A DNA stretch of 63,644 bases from Devosia sp. 67-54 (GTDB lineage Bacteria; Pseudomonadota; Alphaproteobacteria; Rhizobiales; Devosiaceae): NCBI RefSeq assembly GCF_001899075.1, contig NZ_MKVA01000002.1:325468-389111 (forward strand), given 5' to 3'. Within the stretch, counting starts at the first letter, position 1; every line of letters begins with the position of its first letter. The translations under genes were made by a program, and so were the position numbers. Positions 8,016 to 17,026 of the stretch are shown one piece after another. The notes under the pieces are model-generated. The model was not told the origin of the DNA. It searched no databases and worked only from the letters and a program-made list of their open reading frames with translations.

Positions 8016-8054
8016 ATTGAACGGAATGAACGGATAGCATACAGTTCGTTCAAT
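8016..8054. promoter_or_regulatory. candidate TetR operator in divergent intergenic region
   Basis: Perfect 8-bp inverted repeats ATTGAACG (8016-8023) and CGTTCAAT (8047-8054) flank the spacer. TGAACGGA also occurs twice in direct orientation at 8018-8025 and 8027-8034. The block lies between divergent starts at 8006 and 8072, where a TetR dimer would shut off both directions. Confidence 0.6.
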
Positions 8055-8071
8055 TGCTACGGAGACCCCAG

Positions 8072-9103
8072 ATGGACGACCTCGTGCTGCTCACCGGCAT
8101 TTCCGGCTTCCTCGGCGGCCATGTCGGGCTGGCGCTGCTCAAGGCGGGCTATCGCGTGCGTGGTTCGGTGCGCGACCTGGGCAAGGCCGACAAGGTGCGC
8201 GCCAGCCTGCAGCGGGCGGGCGGCGACGTGTCGCGCCTCGATTTCGTGGCGCTCGAGCTCAATTCCGACGCCGGCTGGGACGCGGCGATGCGCGGCGTGC
8301 GCTATCTGCAGCACACGGCTTCGCCCTTCGTCACCAACATGCCCAAGGACCGGATGGAGCTGATCCGGCCGGCGGTGGACGGCACGCGCCGGGCGCTGCA
8401 GGCCGCCCTCGCGGCCGAGGTCGAGCGCATCGTCGTCACCTCGTCGATGGCGGCGATCGCCTACGGCCACTCCAGGGACCGCAGCACGCCGTTCACCGGC
8501 GCCGACTGGACCGATCTCGCGGGGCGGGGCGTCAACGCCTATGTCGAATCCAAGACGCTGGCCGAACGCGAGGCCTGGACCGTCATCGACAGCGCCGGCC
8601 GGCACGACGATCTCGCCACCATCAATCCGAGCGTCATCCTCGGGCCGCTGCTCGACGACGATCCGGGCACCTCGGCGGCGCTGGTGGGGCGGCTGATGAA
8701 CGGCAGCGTTCCCGCCGCGGCGCGCATCTATTTCTCGGTGATCGACGCGCGCGACGTGGCCGAAGCGCACGTCAGGGCGATGACGGCGCCGGAAGCCGGG
8801 GGGCGCCGCTACGCCATCGGGGACAGGACGCTGAGCCTGCTCGAATTCGCCGATGTGGTGCGGGCCGGGCTGCCGGAGTTTTCGCCGCGCCTGCCCAAGC
8901 GCGAGGTGCCCGACTGGATGGTGCGGCTGTTCGCCTTCGTCGACAAGGACATCCGCGGCAATGTCGGCGAGCTCGGCGTGGAGCGGCGCATCGATGCGCG
9001 CGACGCCGTCGCGCTCCTGGGCCACCCGCTGATCGCCGCCCCCGAGGCGGTGCTCGCCACGGCGCGCAGCCTCGTCGCGCAGGGCCTCGTCAAGCAGCCG
9101 TGA
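8072..9103 (+). CDS. NAD(P)-dependent epimerase/dihydroflavonol-reductase-like SDR
   Basis: A 343-residue extended SDR. The nucleotide motif 'TGISGFLGGHVGLALL' lies near residues 8-23, 'HTASPF' near 85 and the catalytic 'YVESKTLAE' (Tyr/Lys) near 157, with Ser in 'VTSSMAAIAYG'. The 'HTASPF' and 'NPSVILGPLL' blocks are those of the dihydroflavonol-4-reductase/cinnamoyl-CoA-reductase-like group, so an aldehyde or ketone reductase is likely. The start is ATG 8072 with GGAG 8 bp upstream; TTG 8054 in frame overlaps the operator. It is the probable target of the divergent TetR. Confidence 0.88.
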   Translation: MDDLVLLTGISGFLGGHVGLALLKAGYRVRGSVRDLGKADKVRASLQRAGGDVSRLDFVALELNSDAGWDAAMRGVRYLQHTASPFVTNMPKDRMELIRPAVDGTRRALQAALAAEVERIVVTSSMAAIAYGHSRDRSTPFTGADWTDLAGRGVNAYVESKTLAEREAWTVIDSAGRHDDLATINPSVILGPLLDDDPGTSAALVGRLMNGSVPAAARIYFSVIDARDVAEAHVRAMTAPEAGGRRYAIGDRTLSLLEFADVVRAGLPEFSPRLPKREVPDWMVRLFAFVDKDIRGNVGELGVERRIDARDAVALLGHPLIAAPEAVLATARSLVAQGLVKQP

Positions 9104-9166
9104 GAGTGGAAAAAAGGGGCTAGGCCAACGCCTCGCGATTGGCTATATGGCGCGCACCGTGCGGAC

Positions 9167-9242
9167 GGGGCTGTAGCTCAGTTGGGAGAGCGTATCGTTC
9201 GCAATGATAAGGTCAGGGGTTCGATTCCCCTCAGCTCCACCA
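9167..9242 (+). tRNA. tRNA-Ala (CGC anticodon)
   Basis: 76 nt fold as a complete cloverleaf: acceptor GGGGCTG/CAGCTCC, D-arm GCTC..GAGC, anticodon loop TTCGCAA (anticodon CGC, reading GCG), T-arm AGGGG-TTCGATT-CCCCT, and an encoded CCA end. The acceptor contains the G3:U70 wobble pair that is the alanine identity element. No repeat of the tRNA 3' end was seen downstream, so there is no sign of an integrated element. Confidence 0.97.
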
Positions 9243-9744
9243 CTCTTTCGCACGGCACCCTCAGGGTTATAAGACCTTGAACCGCAAGGCGGTTTCCGCG
9301 GTTCGATAGCCGGTCTTCCGGTCATGGGCCAGATGCCGCCGTGCGAGGATGGCCTGCGACTTTCCGCTTCTCTATCGTTCCGGATGCTCCTACGAGTCTT
9401 CGCACGCCGGCAGGAGCGCAGGCTTGCGATCGGCCTGATCGCCCTCGATCAGGGGCCTCTGACCGTGCCGCAGGTTTTCGAGGGGCTGGCCGCCTACAGG
9501 AGAGCAATCGCCATCTTGTATGGCCGTCGGGAGGAACTGCGCCCGTGGGGCGTTGAGTAGCCGGGACGGAGCGAGGGATGTTTCTCACTCCCTACATCGC
9601 GCATGATGTTGCGATCAAAGCCTGGGGCAGAGTTCTCGATCGATAGGCGTCGTGTGCATGTCGCCGGCGCAGCTCGCGGCCTGGCCGCGCAGCACCCTGC
9701 GTCTGTTGCGGCGTCCGGAGCTCAAAGTCCGGGCGGCCGGTGCC
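9243..9744. other. about 500 bp without a confident gene
   Basis: Between tRNA-Ala and the convergent antiporter gene. One weak open frame (9324-9560) is listed separately. The rest shows no RBS-linked frame, no clear terminator and no mobile-element signature. GC content drops slightly around 9580-9650 (TTTCTCACTCCCTACATCG), unlike the surrounding genes. Confidence 0.5.
9324..9560 (+). CDS. possible small protein or gene remnant
   Basis: An open frame of 78 residues starting ATG 9324 ([10 protein letters not shown]). The middle ('[21 protein letters not shown]', continuing as alternating hydrophobic and charged residues) reads more like protein than the flanks do. There is no good ribosome site and no family that I recognise. 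It may be a leftover of a longer gene or a chance frame. Confidence 0.25.
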   Translation: MGQMPPCEDGLRLSASLSFRMLLRVFARRQERRLAIGLIALDQGPLTVPQVFEGLAAYRRAIAILYGRREELRPWGVE

Positions 9745-10812
9745 TCACCCCCACCAGAAGATGGTGGCGATGATGATGTAGAGGCCGATCAGCGCCGCGC
9801 CGTCGACCACATCGGCGCGGCCGTCCACGGTCACCACCGTGACCACGAGCACCGACAGGAAGAGCGCTGCGGCGAGTATCGGCGGGATCACCAGCGTGAA
9901 CGGCGTGCCGCCGATGGCGAAGCTGACGAGGATCAGGATGGGGATCAGCGCCACGGCGACCTGCAGGGCGCCGTTGAGCACGACGCTGAGCGCCAGGTCG
10001 GCCTTGCCCTCGGCCGCCAGCCGGATGCCGACGACATTCTCGACGGCGTTGCCGGCGATGGCGACGATGACGAGACCGGCGAAGGCCTGGTTGATCCCGA
10101 GCGTCTGCATTGCCGGCTGGAGCGCGTCGACGAACCAGTCCGAGACCAGCGCTGCCGCGATACCGCACGCGATCAGCACACCGGCCGCAAGGAGGAGCGG
10201 CCAGGCACCGTCCCGCCGATGCGCCTTGGCACTTACCGTCCGTTGTCCGTGGGTGAGCACGGTCCAGGTCTGGACCGCGAAGACGAGCAGCAGAACGATG
10301 GCGCAGACCACCGCCAGGGGCTGCTCATGCGCGCCGGCCGGAAGATGCAGCTCGTCGGCGAGCGTCGGCAGCACCAGGGCGCAGACCGCCAGGAGGAGCA
10401 GGGTTGCGATCATCCGTGGCGCCTGGTCCTCGAATCTCAGCACGCCGTGCCTGGCGCCGCCCATGACGAAGGCGAGACCCAGTACGAGAAGCGCGTTGAC
10501 GAGGATCGAGCCGATCAGCGAGGTCTGGACTACGACGACGAGACCCGCCCGGAGCGCGAAGATGGCGACGAAGAGCTCGGGCAAATTGCCGACGATCGAC
10601 TGCACGATGCCGGTTGCCGCCGGCCCGAGATAGACCCCGAGCTGATCGGTCGCCTCGCCGATCACATAGGCGATGCCGGCCAGTGCCAGGGCGCAGACGA
10701 CAAAACTCGGTATTGCCTCGACACCCAGCACGTGCAGCACCGCGGCGAGCACGACCAGGACGGCCGATGCTGCCATGGCCAGCAGGGCGCTGCGTTCGAC
10801 CGTTGCGAGCAT
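9745..10812 (-). CDS. Ca2+/H+ antiporter-like protein (CaCA superfamily, CAX/ChaA type)
   Basis: A 355-residue membrane protein of about 11 helices. It carries two internal repeats with the CaCA signature: 'GNLPELFVAIFALRAG' near residue 75 and 'GNAVENVVGIRLAAEG' near 275, the alpha-repeats whose Glu residues bind the cation. A role in Ca2+ (or Na+/K+) extrusion in exchange for protons is inferred. The start ATG 10812 (MLATVERS) has GGGGAG 9 bp upstream; a longer in-frame start at 10878 would add 22 residues without a ribosome site. Confidence 0.87.
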   Translation of the reverse strand: MLATVERSALLAMAASAVLVVLAAVLHVLGVEAIPSFVVCALALAGIAYVIGEATDQLGVYLGPAATGIVQSIVGNLPELFVAIFALRAGLVVVVQTSLIGSILVNALLVLGLAFVMGGARHGVLRFEDQAPRMIATLLLLAVCALVLPTLADELHLPAGAHEQPLAVVCAIVLLLVFAVQTWTVLTHGQRTVSAKAHRRDGAWPLLLAAGVLIACGIAAALVSDWFVDALQPAMQTLGINQAFAGLVIVAIAGNAVENVVGIRLAAEGKADLALSVVLNGALQVAVALIPILILVSFAIGGTPFTLVIPPILAAALFLSVLVVTVVTVDGRADVVDGAALIGLYIIIATIFWWG

Positions 10813-11123
10813 TTGCTTTAGCTCCCCGTTGCAAATTCGATCTGCCGGAATGGTATCGACATTCGGCCGGCTGTGCATGTTGCCCCGACGATTGTCGATC
10901 GGGCCGAACCGTAGCGTGCTGAAGGGGCGGCATCTGGGGACGATGCAGCGGCCCTATGCGTTCCGTCATTGCCTATGGAGCGAGCGGCTGCCGTCAAATG
11001 CAGGTCAGCGCATGCCCTAGCGTCCCAACACCTTATCGGCCAAAGCCATGGCCGATGAGGATGGAGTCCCCCGACAACCCCTTGCGAATCAGGCCGAGGA
11101 CACGGTTCCTGCCGCCCTGCGGC
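10813..11123. other. intergenic region, about 310 bp
   Basis: Separates the antiporter start from the 3' end of the sugar-acid island (both on the minus strand). It should hold the antiporter promoter. I see no convincing -35/-10 pair and no conserved frame. An 8-bp near-palindrome around 11038-11058 (CGGCCAAAGCCATGGCCG) is the only visible dyad. Confidence 0.4.
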
Positions 11124-12278
11124 TCACCAGTTGGTCACCGAGCCGTCGCGGCGGGTCAGATGCGGGGCTTCCCAGAATTCGAAGCTTTGTTTCTTCAGGG
11201 CGTCTTCGTTGACCTCGATGCCGAGGCCGGGAGCGTCGGAGACGGGGTAGACGGCGCCGGCGAGGCGAGGCTGCACGGGGAAGAATACGGAATTGTCGAA
11301 GCCGAGCTTTTCGTATTGCGTGGTGCGGGTTTCGAGCCAGGCGAAATTGGGCACGGCGGCGGCGAAGTGCACGGTGGCGGCGGTGCAGACGGGGCCGAGC
11401 GGATTGTGCGGCATCATGTCGACGTAGTGCGCCTCGCTCCAGCCGGCGATCTTCATCGCCTCGGTCAGGCCGCCGACGTTGCACACATCGATGCGGTTGA
11501 ACTGGTGGATGCCGCGCTCGATGTAGGGCAGGAACTGCCATTTGCTGGCAAATTCCTCGCCGATGGCGAAGGGCACATCGGTCATGGTGCGCAGCGATTC
11601 GTAGGCTTCGGGGGTCTCGTCGCGGATCGGCTCCTCGAGGAAGTCGAGCGTGCCCGACGGCATCTTCTGGCAGAAGCTGGCGGTCTCGGCGACGCTCAGC
11701 CGGTGATGGTAGTCGATGCCCAGCACCACGTCGTCGCCCAGCGCCTCGCGCGCCTTGACCATCCATCTGGCGGTGGGGCCGATGGACACGCGCGGCTCGA
11801 ACACGTTGCCGGCGAGCTGGTGGTCGTGCGGGAAGAAGCGGATCACGGTCCAGCCGCCCTCCAGCAAGGCGCGGGCCTGGTCGAGCATGGCCTCGCCGGG
11901 CTGCGCCGAGGTCGAGGCGAAGGTGGGGATGTGGTCGCGCTGCTTGCCGCCGAGCAGCTCGTACACCGGCACGCCGAGCGCCTTTCCCTTGATGTCGTGG
12001 AGCGCGATGTCGAGCGCCGAGATGGCCGCCTGCAGCACGCGGCCGCCCTCGAAATACTGGCTGCGGTAGAGCTCCTGCCAGATCCGGCCGATCTGCATCG
12101 GGTCGCGGCCGACAAGAAATTCGCGGAAATGCTCGAGCGCGCCGGCGACCGCCTTCTCGCGGCCCGAGAGGCCGCTTTCGCCCCAGCCGAAGACACCCTC
12201 GTCGGTCTCGACCTTGACCAGCATCTGGTTACGGGTGCCCACCCATACCGGGTAGGGCCTGATGGCAGTGATTTTCAT
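11124..12278 (-). CDS. mandelate racemase/muconate lactonizing enzyme-family dehydratase (paralogue 1)
   Basis: A 384-residue enolase-superfamily protein. The N-terminal capping domain (1-120) is followed by the TIM barrel with metal ligands in 'LGIDYHH' (Asp), 'FLEEP' (Glu) and 'IGEEFASKW' (Glu). The general-base His lies in 'MMPHNPLGP' with its Asp partner in 'FNRIDVCNVGGL'. This pattern fits acid-sugar dehydratases such as galactonate or mannonate dehydratase; the exact substrate is not readable. Start ATG 12278. It is the last gene of the minus-strand transport operon, 19 bp after the ATPase. Confidence 0.9.
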   Translation of the reverse strand: MKITAIRPYPVWVGTRNQMLVKVETDEGVFGWGESGLSGREKAVAGALEHFREFLVGRDPMQIGRIWQELYRSQYFEGGRVLQAAISALDIALHDIKGKALGVPVYELLGGKQRDHIPTFASTSAQPGEAMLDQARALLEGGWTVIRFFPHDHQLAGNVFEPRVSIGPTARWMVKAREALGDDVVLGIDYHHRLSVAETASFCQKMPSGTLDFLEEPIRDETPEAYESLRTMTDVPFAIGEEFASKWQFLPYIERGIHQFNRIDVCNVGGLTEAMKIAGWSEAHYVDMMPHNPLGPVCTAATVHFAAAVPNFAWLETRTTQYEKLGFDNSVFFPVQPRLAGAVYPVSDAPGLGIEVNEDALKKQSFEFWEAPHLTRRDGSVTNW

Positions 12279-12297
12279 GTGGTGACGCCTTCGGGAC

Positions 12298-13395
12298 TCA
12301 GTTGCGCGGCAACGCCTGCTGCGTTTCGCCGTCGAACAGATGCAACTTGTCCTGGTCGAACTCAACCCATACCGGTTCGTCGGGCACGATGGGCACCTGC
12401 GGCTCGAGGCTGACGATGACGATATGGCCGCCCAGATACACCTGGGCGAAGGTGATGTCGCCGGTCGGCTCGACCGTATAGACCTTGCCGGCGACGGCGC
12501 CGGGCACGGCGCTCTTGTGCACCTTGAGGGTCGAATGGCGGGCCCCCAGGATCACCTTGGCGGTCGTCGCCCGGGCAACGCGGCGGGCGTTTTCGGGGCT
12601 GAGCGGCAGGCTCCAGCCGTCGGGGCTGCGAAGCGTCGCGGCGCCAGCGTCGGTGCCGGCCTCGAGCGGGATGAGGCTCATGGCGGGGGAGCCGACGAAG
12701 CCGGCAACGAAGGTGTTCTTGGGGTGCGCGAACACTTCGGCGGGCGAATCGTATTGCTGCAGCACGCCGCCGCTCATCACCGCCATCTTGTCGGCCATGG
12801 TGACGGCTTCGAGCTGGTCGTGCGTCACGTAGATCACGGTGGCCCTGAGGTCCTGGTGGAAGCGCTTGATCTCCGAGCGCATCTGCACGCGCAGCTTGGC
12901 GTCGAGGTTGCTGAGCGGCTCGTCCATCAGGAAGGCGCGCGGATCGCGCACCAGCGCCCGGCCGAGCGCCACGCGCTGCTGCTGGCCGCCCGACAGCTCG
13001 CGCGGGCGGCGCTCGAGCAGGTGGGTGATGTCGAGCACCTTGGCGGCCGCCAGCACCTTGGCTTCGATGTCGGCGCGCGGCAGCCGGCGCATCTGCAACG
13101 GGAAGGCGAGGTTCTTGAACACGGTCTTGTTGGGGTAGAGCGCGTAGTTCTGGAACACCATCGCAATGTCGCGATCCTTGGGATCGAGGTCGTTGACCAG
13201 CCGGTCGCCGATATAGATATCGCCGCCCGAAAGCGGAATCAGCCCGGCGACGAGGTTGAGCGTCGTGGTCTTGCCGCAGCCGGAGGGGCCGACCAGCGCC
13301 ACGAACTCGCCGTCGTCGATCTCGATCGAGACGTGGTCGACGGCATAGATGGGGCCGTATGTCTTGACGAGATCCCGAAGCACCACTTGGGCCAT
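12298..13395 (-). CDS. sugar ABC transporter ATP-binding protein (UgpC/MsmK type)
   Basis: A 365-residue ATPase of the CUT1 importer class. Walker A is GPSGCGKT (about 37-44), the signature LSGGQQQR near 135, Walker B 'AFLMDEPLSNLD' near 155, the switch His in 'YVTHDQLEA', and a C-terminal MalK-like regulatory (TOBE) domain ends 'FDQDKLHLFDGET'. It would drive uptake of a sugar or sugar acid through the two permeases encoded just upstream. The start is ATG 13395, 11 bp after the permease stop. Confidence 0.92.
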   Translation of the reverse strand: MAQVVLRDLVKTYGPIYAVDHVSIEIDDGEFVALVGPSGCGKTTTLNLVAGLIPLSGGDIYIGDRLVNDLDPKDRDIAMVFQNYALYPNKTVFKNLAFPLQMRRLPRADIEAKVLAAAKVLDITHLLERRPRELSGGQQQRVALGRALVRDPRAFLMDEPLSNLDAKLRVQMRSEIKRFHQDLRATVIYVTHDQLEAVTMADKMAVMSGGVLQQYDSPAEVFAHPKNTFVAGFVGSPAMSLIPLEAGTDAGAATLRSPDGWSLPLSPENARRVARATTAKVILGARHSTLKVHKSAVPGAVAGKVYTVEPTGDITFAQVYLGGHIVIVSLEPQVPIVPDEPVWVEFDQDKLHLFDGETQQALPRN

Positions 13396-13406
13396 TGTGC
13401 AACCTT

Positions 13407-14297
13407 CTAGTGTTTGACGGCGCCTTCGGTGAGGGCACGCACGAAATATCGCTGGAGGACGAGGAAGAGAACGACGACCGGCACGCTCATCATGAAGCTT
13501 GCCGCCATGAGCCCGGGAAAGTCGGTGGTGTTCTCGGAAAAGAAGCGCTGGATGCCGACCGGCAAAGTGAGCTGGTCGTTCCTGGTGAGGAAGGTGTAGG
13601 CGTAGATGTATTCGTTCCAGGCGCCGATGAAGGAGTAGATCGCGGTGGCGATGATGCCCGGCATCGACAGCGGCATCACGATCACCAGGAAGGCGCGGAA
13701 GCGCGTGGCGCCGTCGATGCGCGCCGCCTGCTCGAGCTGGATTGGAATGTTGTCGTAAAAGCCCTTGAGCAGCCAGATCGCCAGCGGCAGGCCGAAGGTC
13801 ATGTAGGTGAGGATCAGCGAGCCGTGCGTGTTCACCAGGCCGAGGAAGCGCATCAGGATGAAGAGCGGCACGAGGAAGATGACCGCCGGGAACATGTTGC
13901 GCAGCAGCACGGAAAAGAACAGGAACCGGCGTCCGGGGAAGTGGAAGCGCGAAAACGCATAGGCGGCCGGCACCGCGACCGCCACGCTCAGCACCGTGGT
14001 GACCGACGACACGAAGAGGCTGTTCCAGAAGAACCGCAGGAAGTCCTGGCCGACGCTGTTCTGCGGATCGAGCAGCTTCTGGTAGCTGGCGAGGGTCGGC
14101 TCCGACGGCCACCATTGCGGCGGGAACTGCATCGCCGCGAAGCCGGATTTGATCGAGGTCAGCAGCATCCAGATCATGGGCACCGCGGTGTAGAGCAGCA
14201 TCAGCACGAGGAAGCCGCGGCCGGCCCAGCGCCAGCCGTCGATCGGCTTGCGGCGGCGCGGCCGGGCGGCGGCCGGGGTGTCGGCGATCGCGCTCAT
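13407..14297 (-). CDS. sugar ABC transporter permease (MalG type)
   Basis: A 296-residue protein with six helices after a short basic N-terminus. The EAA loop 'LEQAARIDGATRFRAFLVIV' (about 190-210) docks on the ATPase. It overlaps the upstream permease gene by 4 bp (ATGA), which supports translational coupling. In the CUT1 family this is the second permease of a heterodimeric pore in the inner membrane. Confidence 0.93.
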   Translation of the reverse strand: MSAIADTPAAARPRRRKPIDGWRWAGRGFLVLMLLYTAVPMIWMLLTSIKSGFAAMQFPPQWWPSEPTLASYQKLLDPQNSVGQDFLRFFWNSLFVSSVTTVLSVAVAVPAAYAFSRFHFPGRRFLFFSVLLRNMFPAVIFLVPLFILMRFLGLVNTHGSLILTYMTFGLPLAIWLLKGFYDNIPIQLEQAARIDGATRFRAFLVIVMPLSMPGIIATAIYSFIGAWNEYIYAYTFLTRNDQLTLPVGIQRFFSENTTDFPGLMAASFMMSVPVVVLFLVLQRYFVRALTEGAVKH

Positions 14298-15253
14298 CCC
14301 TCGGCCTCCTTGCGTTCGCCGCGGCTGAGCGCGCGGACGTAGAAATAGCCGAGCGTCATCAGGATGATGAACAGCAGGACCGAATAGGCGGCGGCTACGC
14401 CCCAGCGCTGCCGGCCGAAAGCGAGCTCGTAGATGTGGGTGATCCAGATATGCGAGGCATTGGACGGGCCGCCGCCGGTCATGATCCAGGGGATGATGAA
14501 GGAATTGAAGTTGGCCACGGCCAGCAGCAGCACGGTGACGGTCGACACGCTGCGCAGATGCGGGAAGGTGACGTGCCAGAAGCGCTGCCAGGCGGAGGCG
14601 CCGTCGACCTGCGCGGCGCGCAGCAGCTGATCGGGCACCGTCTGCAGGCCGGCCATCAGCATGATCATGGCGAAGGGGAATTCGCGCCAGACATTGACCA
14701 CGATGAGCGAGGGCAGCACGGTGTTGACGCTGTCGATGAAATTGGGCGGCCGGCTCAGGAGGCCGAGCTCCACCAGCACCGCGCCGATCACCCCGAAATC
14801 GGAATGGTAGATCCACTTCCAGATGTAGGACGCGGCGACTGCGCTGATGACCCAGGGAATGATCAGGATGGCGCGCAGCACGCCGCGGCCGATGAAATCG
14901 CGATGCAAGGCGAGCGCCGAGCCGAGGCCGAACACGAACGACACCACGGTGGAGGCGAGCGTCCAGATGATGGTGTTCAGCGTCACGCGCCAGAACACCT
15001 CGCTGGTGAGGATCGCCGTGTAGTTCTCGAGGCCGATGAAGACCTTGTCCTTGAGCTGCAGGCCGGGCGGGGTTTTGAAGAAGGACAGGTCGATCGTGTA
15101 GTAGATCGGGTAGGCGATGACGATGAGCATCACCACCAGCGCCGGCAGCACGTAGAGATAGTCCGTCCGATTGATCCAGGCCTGCCGCAGCACTCCGGAC
15201 CGCGCGGCCGGGGTTCGGCGCGGAGCGCCGGCCTCTCCTGTTACCGTGGTCAT
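14294..15253 (-). CDS. sugar ABC transporter permease (MalF/UgpA type)
   Basis: A 319-residue inner-membrane permease. Its EAA motif is 'LLRAAQVDGASAWQRFWHV' near residue 215, and the C-terminus faces the cytoplasm. It forms the transport channel with the downstream MalG-type protein. The solute-binding protein gene ends 79 bp upstream of its start, so the order is SBP, permease, permease, ATPase, dehydratase. Confidence 0.93.
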   Translation of the reverse strand: MTTVTGEAGAPRRTPAARSGVLRQAWINRTDYLYVLPALVVMLIVIAYPIYYTIDLSFFKTPPGLQLKDKVFIGLENYTAILTSEVFWRVTLNTIIWTLASTVVSFVFGLGSALALHRDFIGRGVLRAILIIPWVISAVAASYIWKWIYHSDFGVIGAVLVELGLLSRPPNFIDSVNTVLPSLIVVNVWREFPFAMIMLMAGLQTVPDQLLRAAQVDGASAWQRFWHVTFPHLRSVSTVTVLLLAVANFNSFIIPWIMTGGGPSNASHIWITHIYELAFGRQRWGVAAAYSVLLFIILMTLGYFYVRALSRGERKEAEG

Positions 15254-15332
15254 CGTCGCGCCGCCCCAGTCGTTTCAGGATCGGAAGCCAGCAGCGCCGA
15301 AGCGCCGCCGGCCGGGAGAGTCGCCGCTGGCT

Positions 15333-16817
15333 CTAGAGCCCGCCTCCGCTCATCAGGTCCTTGACCTTCTTGGCCGCGTCGTCCGCCGCCTGGTCCACCG
15401 TCATGGCGCCGGTCAGGGCGTTCTGCAGCATGTCCGGGACGATGATGTTCATGATCTCGGGCGATTGCGGCAGGGCCGGGAACGGGATGCCGTAGGGCAG
15501 CATCGAGGTGGTGACGTCGAGGAACTTCGTCTTTTCCAGGCGCTCCTTCATCAGCGTGGTGAGGAAGCCGTTGAGGTTGCCCGGATTGGAGCCGACATAG
15601 GCCATCTTGAGCGACCATTCCGGGCTCGTCCACATGCAGATCAGCGCCTTGGCCGCCGGCTCGTCCACCTTGCCGCCCTCGACATATTCGGGCTTGAGGA
15701 TGTGGATGTTGGAGCCGCCGAAGACCACGGCGCGCTTGCCGTCCGGACCGGTCGGGATCAGGCCGTAGCGCATGTTGTCGATGACGGTCTGCGCCTTGGC
15801 GGTGTCGGTTCCCGTCGTCTTCTTCAGCAGGTCCTGCATCACGTTGTAGTCGGACGGATGCGAGATCATCATGCCGAGCTGGCCGGCAAGGAACAGCGGC
15901 TGGTTGTCCGCCTGCTGGTTGGTGAGGGCCGAGACCGGCACCGATTTGTCGCGGACATACATGTCGTACGACGCCTGCAGGGCCTGCTTGCTCTGCGGGC
16001 TGTCGAGCTCGACGTTCTGGTAGGTCGGGTTGGCGCTCGCTTCGTCGAACACGCCGCCGCCATAGGCCCAGAGCTGCGGCATGAAGCGGTAGGGCGTGTT
16101 GCCGGCGTTCTTGCGGGCCACCAGGCCGTAGCCGGCAATGCCGAGCTTGTCGTGGATCTGCTTGGAGTATTTGACGACGTCGTCCCAGGTTGCCGGCGGC
16201 TTGTCCGGGTCGAGGCCGGCGCGCTTGAAGATGTCGGCGTTCCAGATGAACGCCATGGTCTCGTTGTTGGTGGGAATGCCGTAGCTGACGCCCTGCCAGG
16301 TGACGGCCTTCATGGCGCCGGGCCAGAAGTCCTCGGTCGAATAACCCACGTCCTCGGGCTTCAGCGGCTGCAGATAGCCCTTCGCGGCGAATTCGGTGCC
16401 GCCCAGGATCTGCAGGCGGATGGCCATCGGCGCGGCATTGCCCAGGAGCGCGGTGCGGAACTTGTCGAGCAGATCGTTATAGGTGATGCCCTGCTCTTCG
16501 AGATCGATGTTGGGATAGGTCTTGCGGAAGGTCTCGAAGAATTCCTTGTAGTACTGCCGCAGGACGTCGGGATCGCCTTCGAACACGCCCTGGTACCAGA
16601 AGGTCAGGTGCCCCTTGTAGTCGAGCGGGGTGACCTTGGCGCAGTCGGCAGCGGTGTCGAAATCCTTGGTGCCGGCGATCGATTTCACATAGTCCGGCGA
16701 CCATTTGCTCAGATCGACCGGCGGCGCCGCCAATGCCGACGTCGACATCGCCGACGCCAGGAATGCAGAGGCGACCGCACCGCGCAACACGGCGGCGCCG
16801 AGTTTCAAACTCGTCAT
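15333..16817 (-). CDS. extracellular solute-binding protein (family 1, sugar type)
   Basis: A 494-residue periplasmic protein with a Sec signal peptide (about 1-30, ending 'STSALAAPP'). It has the alternating lobes of family-1 sugar binders, e.g. 'WYQGVFEGDP' and 'YGIPTNNETMAFIWNADIF'. It is about 60-80 residues longer than most family members, mainly from an N-terminal extension between the signal and the first beta strand. As first gene of the minus-strand operon it should define substrate specificity. The ligand is unknown, but the adjoining dehydratases suggest a sugar acid or a precursor of one. Confidence 0.92.
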   Translation of the reverse strand: MTSLKLGAAVLRGAVASAFLASAMSTSALAAPPVDLSKWSPDYVKSIAGTKDFDTAADCAKVTPLDYKGHLTFWYQGVFEGDPDVLRQYYKEFFETFRKTYPNIDLEEQGITYNDLLDKFRTALLGNAAPMAIRLQILGGTEFAAKGYLQPLKPEDVGYSTEDFWPGAMKAVTWQGVSYGIPTNNETMAFIWNADIFKRAGLDPDKPPATWDDVVKYSKQIHDKLGIAGYGLVARKNAGNTPYRFMPQLWAYGGGVFDEASANPTYQNVELDSPQSKQALQASYDMYVRDKSVPVSALTNQQADNQPLFLAGQLGMMISHPSDYNVMQDLLKKTTGTDTAKAQTVIDNMRYGLIPTGPDGKRAVVFGGSNIHILKPEYVEGGKVDEPAAKALICMWTSPEWSLKMAYVGSNPGNLNGFLTTLMKERLEKTKFLDVTTSMLPYGIPFPALPQSPEIMNIIVPDMLQNALTGAMTVDQAADDAAKKVKDLMSGGGL

Positions 16818-16956
16818 TGAATCCTCCAGATTCTCCCATTCCGCCCATGCGAGGGCATGAGCGGTCTCTGATCGGAGGGGTGTCTTATCGTTCTTGTGTA
16901 TCCCCCCGCTCGGCTTGTACGGTTTCAGATCATGGATTGCGTGTCAACGTGAATGG

Positions 16957-16989
16957 ATCGTACATTGTTCAATGTGAGCAATGTATGAT
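16957..16989. promoter_or_regulatory. candidate GntR operator between the divergent catabolic operons
   Basis: Inverted repeat ATCGTACATTG (16957-16967) and CAATGTATGAT (16979-16989) with 10 of 11 pairs matching and an 11-bp spacer. A second perfect dyad, ACATTG-TT-CAATGT (16962-16975), is nested inside. It lies between the solute-binding-protein start (16817) and the GntR start (17027), where one regulator could control both directions. Confidence 0.6.
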
Positions 16990-17026
16990 AGCACACCGAT
17001 GGTGTCATCGGCTTGGGGAGCGTCGC

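Noticed and set aside
9167-9744. Integrated element at tRNA-Ala
   Set aside because: The tRNA 3' end is not repeated downstream and no integrase or phage gene is nearby.
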